29,815 bases of DNA, taken from Smittium mucronatum. Lineage: Eukaryota; Kickxellomycota; Harpellomycetes; Harpellales; Legeriomycetaceae. The position numbers were made by a program, and so were the translations under genes. The notes beneath the pieces were generated by a model. The model was given only the letters and a program-made list of their open reading frames with translations. It was not told the DNA's origin and ran no database searches. Shown one piece after another: positions 11,383 to 21,400 of this stretch. The stretch is from assembly GCA_001953115.1 (NCBI GenBank), contig LSSL01001587.1:1-29815 (forward strand), read 5' to 3'. Each line of letters begins with the position of its first letter. Position 1 is the first letter of the stretch.

Positions 11383-11435
11383 TGTGTTTACAGAAAAGGA
11401 AGAGTTTCAGACCAAGTGGGAAAAACGGTTTCTAG
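11383..11435 (-). other. Predicted untranslated first exon of the bZIP transcript
   Basis: This is the sequence between the predicted donor at 11382 and the expected start site about 25-30 nt downstream of the TATA box at 11465-11458. On the minus strand it is pyrimidine-rich (it includes TCTTCTCATCAACC) and contains no ATG, as expected of a short leader exon. The upstream limit is approximate because no start site can be read from the sequence. Confidence 0.35.
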
Positions 11436-11457
11436 GTTGATGAGAAGACACAGAGGA

Positions 11458-11465
11458 TATTTATA
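11458..11465 (-). promoter_or_regulatory. TATA box of the bZIP gene
   Basis: The minus strand reads TATAAATA here, followed by a GC-richer pyrimidine stretch. It lies 75 nt upstream of the predicted donor. In such AT-rich DNA a TATA match is weak evidence alone; its position relative to the donor and acceptor supports it. Confidence 0.4.
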
Positions 11466-13373
11466 CTTTTGAAATAAATATCAAGCAAAGGAGATCAGAT
11501 GTTCAGGCGAGTCTAAATGGAGGACACTAGGAATGGAGCATTCAGCACTGGCGGTAAAAGGAGTATGCATGGTCTTTGAATTTCCAAATTAGACATTCGT
11601 AGTTTTTAATTAAGGCTACCAGCAAACTATTTTTGCTGAATTACAAATAGGGATAATTTTAGATTCTATGATCTATCAGGGAAAGTATATGAATGTGTAA
11701 TTAGGTAAATTTGTTTCGGATAGGGAAAGTTGTTTTTGGAGGAAATTGATGGTTGGCTGTGCAATCAATACCCCTCACAGGTATTGCAGATGGGATGCCC
11801 GCCCAATATGCCATCACTATTGGTTTAATAAAACTAGTTTGGCTTGCTCTCCTTCTGCAGGCATCGATAGCTGACATCTATTCTATGGTATTGGTGGCCA
11901 ATAGACAGACAAAGAATCCAATTTCAAAGAAAAAATTAGACTAATTAATACCGGCAATAAAACTAATAAAAACATACAATTTCAACTGGAAATAGGTAGC
12001 CAATCATATTGATGCTAATGTAAGAACAAGTAATAGCGAAGAAATGCATATCTTCATGCTGAATAGACATCGAATAAATACTAGGGAAAATACCCACATG
12101 CAAACTCCCCCTATTTCTTTTTGCTGTAGCTTTTCTATCTATTTTATCAATGAAAATTTATAACTATTACCAAATCATAGGGAATCAATCTTAATTTCAA
12201 AAGATCAGTCCTTTTCGTTGAAATAAAAATTCATGGAAAGGTGCAAGCAAGCTGATAACTCGCTTGATAAGAAGCACATTATATCCGCCAATTTGATGTC
12301 AGTTTAAACCTAATGTGGTTTTTATTTCATTAGCAGCAACGAAGACTACTCTATCAATAATCTTCATTTTTTTCAATTAAAAGAGGTATAATTAATTTTT
12401 CTCTAATTGAGATGATAAAATCTCATTAGTATTTGTTTTTTCTCAAGGCTTTTAATATTCCCTCAATAATGATCATTTTCTTCTAAAAAATCACTATAAA
12501 TGATTCATTCAAACTTAAAAACCAAACTATATCACCGGAAAGAAGAGTTTTAGTTTCATCAATGCGCGTATTTTCATAAGCGATGCGTTTCTTCAATTTT
12601 AATGCTACAATTTTAGCCTGAATGAGTATCCCGCGTATTAACTATTATTCAGCGAGTAGAAGCAACATGTTTTTCTTCAAAGAAATGTTATAGCATTAAC
12701 ACGCCCAATCACATTTTGGAGGTACAAGTAATAACTTAATATTTGTTATCGCCGTTTAAGAAATAAGTTCATTTTGAAATTTGGGTAAATATTAACTTTA
12801 TCAAAAAAAAACCCCCCGATAAATTCTTATTTTAGTTGAGAGGCTTAGCAAAAAAACCACAAATTACGCTATTCCACTTAAATAAATTCCGCTTATTTTT
12901 GCAAAGTTTAAAGTTTAATATTTGTTTTTTTGTTTTTTTAATGGGCTAATGCTTTTTTGGGATTTCAAATTTTTATACAAATGTTTTTTTCCATTGGATG
13001 GATTGTAATTCAATCTCTTCCCCAACCCCATTCCAAAATTCCAAATTTGGCCAGTTATCTATATTTATGAAATCACTCAATCCAAATTGGGGCAAATGGT
13101 AAGATTCTAATGTTTGCGAATTCGAAATCAAAAGTTTAAGGATATAATTCTTGATCTTGTACTGCACTAAGAGGATTTTGATCTAGACTTTGTCTACTCC
13201 TTTTTTTTTTATGAAGTACAAGAGTGTTTAATATAGTTTAATTCAATATATCTGTTCTAGATATTAACGAATAAATAGCATATATTTAGAGTAAATAAAT
13301 TGAATTCGGAAGGGTATTTCTTGATTTTTGCAATGGGAAATTATTCATCCATCTTATATTCAAACCACAACCC
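11466..13373. other. Region upstream of the bZIP gene, no established gene
   Basis: This region holds the distal promoter of the bZIP gene and a moderately AT-rich stretch. Around 11753-11944 both strands are open for more than 40 codons with mixed amino-acid composition, but the + frame begins with TTG and neither product is recognisable. Minus-strand frames at 12483-12641 (52 codons, includes KLKKRIAYENTRIDETK) and 12973-13140 (three Trp, ends QWKKTFV) look protein-like but have no ATG. Either could be an exon or a relic. Confidence 0.45.
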
Positions 13374-13585
13374 TCAGCGAATAAAAATGTTTCGATTTGG
13401 ACTCAAACCATAATTTTTAGTAAAAATAACCTGATCTGGATGAAACCCACCAAACAGGAAATATATCAGCAATAACACTAACAAGAGTAAATATTTATTT
13501 TCCCGCATAACTCGAATAATTGGTCCTCTTATGGTCTCTATAGTTTTATGTAATTTTGCTGTAAAGACACTCACCTTAATTCCAT
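13374..13585 (-). CDS. Speculative two-exon small membrane protein
   Basis: A minus-strand ATG at 13585 starts an 11-nt exon followed by a strong donor (AAG/GTGAGT, donor G at 13574). If a 47-nt intron ends at 13528 (ATAAG), the frame continues as MELRGPIIRV and on to a TGA at 13374-13376, giving 54 residues. Residues about 16-29 form a run of Leu/Val/Ile/Tyr/Phe (YLLLLVLLLIYFLF), preceded by Arg/Lys, like a signal anchor. The acceptor has a poor pyrimidine tract. The product is not recognised. Later donors in the frame (GTGGGT, or CAG/GTTATT) would allow splicing to the open frame at 12973-13169, so this could be the start of a longer gene or pure chance. Confidence 0.15.
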
Positions 13586-15110
13586 TACAACATTACCCTT
13601 GGTTTTATCCAGATTCGATGTTTTACCTTATAACCATATTGCAGATCCTAATTTATTAATTTTTTGGTTTGTAAAAGAGAGAAACATGGTTTGTAGGGAA
13701 ATCGTTACATAAGATCCGGCCACTTGCTTGCTCCAAAATTATAAACTCATATAATTTCGTTCTATACACTTTTCCTTGCGATCTTGACGCTATTATTAGC
13801 ATTTTTTTTTTTAGAATTTTTTAAGAATTACTCTCTTTTTAACAATAATTTTAAGTAAGCTAATGAGTAGTAAAGTTATCCCGGGGAAAATCGTACCTGT
13901 AAATGGAAGTTTTTTTGATCCTTCGTAAAATTTTTAGTTAAAGTGCATGAAGTTGAGATTTGATGCCAAAAGGAATGAATCACCTAATGAAACCTTTTCG
14001 AGCATGTAACTAGAGAATTCAATACACACACGATATTTTATTTCCAGGATTTGAAAATCTTACAAAATAGCATTATAGCTTAATTGTAACCACTACATCG
14101 CCAATTCAATGTTTAGGCGTTTTATTTTTGTTAATGCTCTACCCCGACCCCCCTAAACAACCTCTTTTACTTTAGCTTTTTTGCTGTCCGAGATTTTCCT
14201 AGATTTTTGGTTTAAAAAAAATTCCAAGAGAGTGATTTTGAACGGAAGAGGTGAAGCTTATCTATTATAGAAGGGATGCTGTTGCTTTTATGGATTAGAT
14301 CTTACACTTTGGGCCATATTCATCCAATTATTAATGAATCGGAAGAAGTGATGGGTGTGTGTAAGTCAACTAAAAAATAGTATACCCTCAATACATGTCT
14401 AATATATTGTAAATTTCAGAATAAAAAATGTGTGTGTTGATTCGATTGATTGATAGGCTCTCATGAAGAGGGGGGGAGGTTCAAGGGCATTAATTATATC
14501 TACACTACTAATAAAAAAAATTATACTGTATTTCTCGTATGAGTTAAAAATATATTGTGGGATATATAAAAAAGAATTGAATTTGTAAAAATTATCCATT
14601 ATCACCATTGACTAATAGCCTTCATGAAAATTATATGGGGCCTCCTCAAAATCAAGTGCTGTAACATAACTCATTTGAGTTAATTAAGTTTAAGATTTTC
14701 ATAGTGTTACCCCATGAAGAAATTAGTAACAATAATTGTTATGCTTTTTAGAGCAAGCCATCTCTATGCCCAAATACATAGACCATATTTGGTATTTTTA
14801 TTGGGTTTTCAAAGTGCAGAAATAGATAATTCAACATACAAACTAAAATTGGTTATATATAGCTATATATACTCTCAATAGAATCGAGTTTATTGGTCTC
14901 CATTTTTTTATCTAACCAATTTTCCATTTACATTTCTATGAAACCCAGCAAAAATAGTTTTTTATATAGCTTATTATTGATATCATGTTCTATTCACCCC
15001 CCCTCTTTTTTTTTTGGGGGGGGGGGTGGTTTGTAGATCTAGATATAAGCTAAAATTGGATTTGAGTGAAAAGATTTATTAACCAGAATTTCATGAAAGT
15101 ATTGTCTCAC
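13586..15110. other. Intergenic or intronic stretch without a recognisable gene
   Basis: The sequence is moderately AT-rich. Minus-strand frames near 13.8-14.05 kb and at 14399-14608 contain short protein-like pieces (such as ALEPPPLFMRAYQ) broken by stops, and include donor- and acceptor-like sequences. No family is identifiable. It also contains C tracts at 14148-14153 and a G tract at 14470-14476. Confidence 0.4.
14995..15028. repeat. C7/G11 inverted repeat around a T run
   Basis: The arm CACCCCCCC (14995-15003) is followed by a T-rich loop and then 11 Gs (15016-15026) and TG, giving a perfect 9-bp stem CACCCCCCC/GGGGGGGTG with slippage freedom. The short T loop makes it a strong hairpin in single-stranded DNA or RNA. 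No adjacent gene end is established, so a terminator role is not claimed. Confidence 0.7.
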
Positions 15111-15322
15111 TTTGATAGAAGATCCCAAATAGAGGATGGACACCTTGTTTTCGGGAGGAGAGAACCATCAACCAAATGGAATTTCTTGCTTTGATGAAGT
15201 TTTCTACACGTAGGAACATCATGTACCCCCCCCCTCCTTTCCATTAGATTGAACACTATCATTTCCCCTCGATTGAGTTTATTTAGATTTCTGGTCCGGG
15301 ATTTGATACCAAGTAGCTCCAT
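15111..15322 (-). CDS. Speculative first exon of an unrecognised gene
   Basis: An ATG at 15322 (A at -3, G at +4) opens a 71-codon frame of balanced composition with Cys, Trp, His, Pro and Arg, unlike the Lys/Asn/Ile/Phe-rich noise around it. The stop codon at 15107-15109 lies inside a splice-donor sequence (CAAA/GTGAGA, first G at 15110), so the frame may be an exon that continues downstream. Against this, a 9-C run at 15226-15234 sits inside it and the product matches nothing I know. The opposite strand is also partly open here. Treat it as a lead only. Confidence 0.17.
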
Positions 15323-15879
15323 ATTTAAAGATAAATAGAAAATAACATAAGCCCTTTGAGGAATTGATTTTTTTATTTTTGGGAAAATTAGATTCCCTTT
15401 AAATAATACTACTTCTTCTCAATATCTCTACAGAAATCTTAGTTTGTGGGAAATATATACTTTACAAAGCATTTAAATATATAAAAAAATCAGATTAGAA
15501 GCATTTATTGATATTTTTTGCGATTTGAGTTTATATACCATTTGACTTTTTCTAGGTAAAAAATTGTCATTCTATTGTGATAATGGTAGAACCAAAGATT
15601 TTCTAGGCTTTTTGATTCGTAGTTTCAAAAACTGGTCTCTATTACACTCGCTATATATTTAAAAGGTACCATGAATATTTGCAAACTACCATTTCGCCTA
15701 CTTTTTCCACCCATCATTTTGCATGATTAAGTTTTTATTGGCAAATGAAATTTGTGTATTGCTTAAAATTATGCATCAAAAAACTTAAAACTTTCTATTT
15801 GTTGGTAAAAAAGTATACGAAATGTCCAGTATGTGAATTGGTAGTATACCGATAGTCCTGAAACCCAAACTCCCCTATA

Positions 15880-15906
15880 CTGCTATAGCAGCCCCATACC
15901 TCGAGG
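15880..15906. repeat. Two adjacent perfect palindromes in a small GC islet
   Basis: CTGCTATAGCAG at 15880-15891 is a perfect 12-bp palindrome. CCTCGAGG at 15899-15906 is a perfect 8-bp palindrome. They sit 7 nt apart in a GC-richer islet (about 15860-15920) within AT desert. They could be a dimeric protein-binding site or chance. No gene is adjacent. Confidence 0.6.
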
Positions 15907-16852
15907 GCATTGGTTCAAGGGATAAAAAAATAATATCAAATACGGTTTTAATTTCTGTGAAATTATAGGAATATAAATATTTTTATTGGATTTTAAAATC
16001 GAATCAAATTTGATTGAAAAAAATCAAACTAAGTAAATTTGAACCAAATTACCTTTTTTAAACCCCATATATTGATTTATGTTTTAAGCTGAGTTAAAAA
16101 AATAAATTAAGGTACGCATTGGTAAATTTTAAATCAGTTTAAGTGAAAAATGTTTTAACTTGATAAAAAAAAATAGCACAAGATTATTTACAATTGCAAT
16201 TTATCCAAGTTTATAATCTCTAACCTCAAAAATATCCTCATTAACTAAACGAAGGTGAATATAATTGCTTAGTTCATCTAATTTTTTGAGATTAAAATCG
16301 AAATTTCTTAACCATTCAAGAATTTCGATGATCAATTTGTGTATAGGATGATATTAAATAACCCTTATTAAATTTATAAGAATTTGGAATGGATTCAATG
16401 AAGTTTATCCATCTTATTAGAGTTAAAATGAGCCTAGCTCTCCGGGTACAACCTTACCTGAACAATAAAAAATTAATTGGTTATTATAATTTAGTTTTAG
16501 ACATAAACCCAAAAAAAATTACTAATTCTTTACTTTTTTTGATTTAAAATTTACCAATGTTTACTTAAGTCAAAGTTTTTTACAAATTCCATGATAAATT
16601 GATGATTGGTTTTTTAAAAACACAATTTGATTCAATCATACTTAATTTGATTTCTTTCAATCAAAATTGATTCGATTTTACTTTTTAACTGAAAATTTTT
16701 AATAAATAGTACAAATATCAAATTCTTATAGGACAAAAAAAAACTGATTTTAGTTTGTATATCTCCATATAAATGGAAGGTTCTATCAAACTCTGGAAAA
16801 AAAGTTCAGCAAAATAAATTTAATAGAAAAATCAAATGAAAATATGATTCCT

Positions 16853-16903
16853 TTTTAAATTTTAAATTTTAAATTTTAAATTTTAAATTTTTTTATTTTT
16901 TTA
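16853..16903. repeat. Tandem repeat (TTTTAAA)5 followed by (TTTTTTTA)2
   Basis: There are five perfect heptamer copies at 16853-16887, then two copies of an octamer at 16888-16903. The change of unit length at a shared T run suggests replication-slippage growth from one seed. Confidence 0.9.
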
Positions 16904-18499
16904 TTTTTAAGAAATATCGGCACTTCACATACATCTCCCCGTTTTATAATATTTGGTTTAGATTTATAAGAAATTATATTGGTGCAAAGTGCATTGAAGC
17001 TTACTTGTAAATTCTTAATTCATTTGCTTTTCGGAAAATGAAATTTAATCAAAATTCTGCAAAAATATGCAATCTTCCACAATGCTGGCAATTTTACCAT
17101 ATTAAAAAATCAACTAATCAATTCTTTCGAATATTCAGTATTTTTGTGTAAAAATTAAATGCTCGACATCTATTGTATACACTATTTTTATATTCTAATG
17201 TTATTTTAAAATCATATTACATCATATTAAATATAATAGAGGTTTTGAGACTCATTTATTTTCTGTTTCTGATGTTATAGTATAGTTTAGGAAAATTAAG
17301 CAAGTGATTATAAATATTTATCCAATATATGAAGTGCATTATTATATGAAAAAAAAATGTATTTTTAAATGATTCAATAATCCGATTTTTTCAATACAAT
17401 GATTTTATCTTATTTATTTGAAGTGACTGGAGGCTTATTTCCTATTTTCTTCATAAAATTTTATATCGACTTCGTTTAAAAAAAGTAAATATTAAGGTGG
17501 AATTCACTATTTTTACTGGATTTTTTTTTTAAAAGCCTTGTTTCGCAATATTCGATTCAGTATGTGAAACTTCTTGAAGGAAACCAATCTCGAAGGAAAT
17601 TAGCCTTCAAGCAAAATTTTTTGCACATTTCATTTTTAGCAGGTTTTTTTTTATAAATTCTAGAATTTATATGCTGTATGTCGCTTTAAAATTTTAGAAG
17701 AAGCTTTAACTATAATTTTATTTTTAGATCCCTTTTATTTTTATTTTCTAATCATTTAATAATGTTTTTTTTATTTTATAAAATCAATCAAAACTTATTC
17801 GATTGAATTTAAAATAACACAATGAAGTTCGGAATATCATTTACTCCATTTGTTCATTTCACTAAAAAAAAATCAACATACACCAAATATAATCGATTTC
17901 TAATAATTTTTTTTTTGACGACAAAGTTGGATAAGAAAATCGGAATATTTTGCTATACTTAGTTAAAAATAGCTTAATAATATAGAAACTTTCAGATATA
18001 AAATTTAAATAATTTTCTCTATTTTTTTTCGAAGAAAGAAGAAAAAATTGGCCAATCAAATCACAATTAAAATAAAAAAAAATCTTAAAACTAGATTCAA
18101 ATCTAACGTCACTCTAAATCTGAAATCTATGTTGAAAATAAAAAATATACCCAATAATATCAGTAAATTTACATAGACCTATGTGGGCGATTATAACAGG
18201 CCAAAAAAATATGTATTAAGTTAAGTATATTTCCGGAAAAAAAAAGGAGCAAACTCCGGCCATTAATATGGTGAAGGGTAAAGATAACCTTTCTCGGAAA
18301 AACTTTTTTATAACCGAGCCATACATTCAAAATATTTAATGAAGATATTCACGAAATATTTGACAAAGTACTAATCCATAATTTTTTTGGATATTCAAAC
18401 TCAAAAAAAAAAACTTGCCCATAAATTTAAAAATAAGGAATATATAATTAAAGCAACAAATATTCAAAAATTTGTGGTAAATAAGAATAATTAAAACCT

Positions 18500-21400
18500 C
18501 TTCGAAGCCATCGAGTACTCTTAAGGGAATAAATATATGGCAATAACATCATATAATCGTTTAAACATATGGGCCTTTTCCAAAAGAGTTTAAAGAGGGA
18601 TATAAAAAATTGGTGAAATTATTGGCATGGATTTACTTAAGAATATAAATGCTAATTATTTGCCTCGAAGAGCATTAAAAATACTCTTGAAAATAAAATG
18701 AAAATAAAATCCCGTATTGCTTAAAAATAATTGAAGCATAGATAGTATTTTTATTGAAAGTAATAACACTCATACTCAAAAATCAAAAGAAAGATTAATT
18801 TGAAATATCAATTTAAAGTGCTAAAAATTAAAAAAATATATCAAGAAGAAAATATCTAAATCGGATATCGAAAAAATACAAAATACTAAAAAAAATAGTT
18901 ATAAAAATCTCATAAATGATTTCATATTGGGTAAAGTAGACATCAAAGGTGATACCACTGGAAATATAACCAATTTATAAATTCAGGTATAAAACCTAAA
19001 AAAATTTAAGTTAAAAATATAAAAATTATTCAAAATATTTTCCCATAAATAAATAAACAAGCTTAACACAAAAATATTGCTGAAAAATTAACAAAAGTTA
19101 GAACACCAAATCTTGAATTTTAACGTGAATAAGATCAAAGGCTTTTTTGTAAAATGAATGAATATACGAGATTAGATTCATTTTTTAGAAATTTCTAAAA
19201 GACATATATATATATTAGTGATATGGAATGATTTTCATATAAATACTAAGGGTTTGGAAAATATCTTCAGATTGAGAGTAACCGTAGATTAATATATTAA
19301 TTTTAAAAAATTTAAAAAAGAAACTTCAGAAGAATAGATATTGGAGGGGAAAATAGTCCAAAAACCAAAATAAAGTTTATAAGTAAGTCTAATATTAAAC
19401 CTATAACACTTAGAATTTTCAAAAACAGAAAAAAGTACCCTTTTAAAGGAAATATTGCTAAAAAGGAATGGATTGGTTGTATAAATTAATAAAATTTTGT
19501 GTAAAAACTCCAATATTATCAAATAATATAAATCTGGATTATGAATTAAAAATAAAAATAATAACATATACTTCAAAAGGATTTCCAAGAATAATAAATT
19601 GAGTTATATTCTGATATTTTTTTAAAAAAAAAACAGAATAATATTTTTACAGAAATTTAGTATTAAAGACTCAAATAAACATTTCTAGCCCGTTTATTGG
19701 AAATAGAAGGTATAGTTGCAATACTATAAGAAAGAATGATCAATAAATCATAAATCATACATAAACCCATTTTTTTGGAGAGAATATCAAAATATCAGTA
19801 TTTGAAATCATAAAAAGCAAAAAAAAAATAATTTAAAAGTGGTTAATATATACCTAACCAATAAAATGAAAAATATAATAATAATTCTGAGCTTCATTAG
19901 TGACAAATTAGTGACCAATTTCAGCAAAGGTTAATACATCATGATAATTGTGAATATTTAAATGTTTTTAAATCAAATATTAGACGGATAAACTTTTAAA
20001 CCCATTTAAAATAACTATTAGTAAAAAATAAAAAGTTGACTGATTCTTTTAATTAATTAAAATATAAAAAGCGAATTAAAAAATGGAGATATATTTAGCT
20101 ACTTGGAAAGAATATTCCGGAGGATATTAATGGAGAATTCATCACATGATTAGAAAGAATCTCTACCAATATATTCCCAATAACGAAAGTTAAATATATA
20201 TAATTTTTATAAAATGAATATTCACTTTAAAAATACTTGATTACTCGAATAAAAGTACCAAAAAATTGGAAAACAAACTCAAAATTTTCAGAGAAAGAAC
20301 AAATAACCAATGAAATTAGAAATTTATATACCAAAATGCGACTATTTAATTTAATAGTAAAAAATAGAAAAATGAAAAAAATTAAATTGATTTTTGTAAA
20401 AAACGATCTAAAAAAAAGCAACAGATTAATTTGAGGGAAAAAATAGGTTTTAAAATGGCTTAGCAAAGAAAAGAAAAAACTTATGGTTTCTAAGGTTGAT
20501 TCTTAAAATAAATAGATACAGCTAAATAAAAAACACTGTTAAAAAGAAAATTCTGTTCGAAATAATTCTAAGGTCCACCCTAAATTTTTAGAGAGCAATA
20601 GGAGAACATATAGATGATTATTTTTCTTTCTTAAATAAAGAGAAAAGAAAAAAAAGAAAAAAACGGATATTGGATGGATGTGTGGAGGAAATAATGGAAT
20701 AGAAAACCCAAAATATCTGTAATGGCTTTTATATAAATCTGTTTATAAATTGAAAAAGCTTAAATAATAATCAATAAATATTTTCAGACCACTAAAAAAA
20801 TAATAATAATGGAGTTTGGAAAAGATACCGAACAAATATAGAAGTTTAAACCTATTTTTGAGCCTCCTTATTAATAATCACTATTTCTAGATAAAACAGC
20901 CTTCGAATTGTATAAGAATCTTCGAAAAATAATAGTCATATATTTAGACAGCTATTTTAATATTACACCTGAAATTCAAAGACGGAATGCTATTAGTTTT
21001 AGAAAAAAAATATTGATTCTAAAAATCTCAAAAAAACAAAAAAATTATCCTATTCAATTTACGTGAAAATAAGTAAATCAAAATAATAAAATTTAGAATA
21101 AAAATGGTATTTTAATCCTGATAAATGATCACAATTAGATTACATAAAATAAAAAAAGAAACATCTTTGATAGCAGTTAGAATATATTTTCTAACCAAAA
21201 GAAGCAGAGAAAACCCCTGAGTGACCATTTTATATATAATAGTTTTTTACTGAGAAAAAAAGCATGATATAAGGTTGTTCAATTAAATATGTTTAAATTG
21301 ATATTAAATTTTGGATCTATAAATTCACTCTTAAAAAAAAAAAGATTCTAAATCTTTCCAAGAAACGAAATCAAAACAAATAGAGGAAACTATTTGTAAA

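Larger units (their letters stand above)
15323..18500. other. AT-rich desert, first part, no gene seen
   Basis: The open frames are short and low in complexity. Several stretches near 16.0-16.7 kb are built from variants of an AAATTTGATT/AATCAAATT theme on both strands, which suggests degenerate simple sequence. No RNA gene or domain was recognised. Confidence 0.65.

Noticed and set aside
11535..11560. Resemblance of CACTGGCGGTAAAAGGAGTATGCA to a Tc1/mariner terminal repeat
   Set aside because: No matching inverted end, TA duplication or transposase fragment was found nearby.
11753..11944. 63-codon + strand frame as an independent gene
   Set aside because: It starts at TTG rather than ATG, and the opposite strand is equally open; kept only as a finding.
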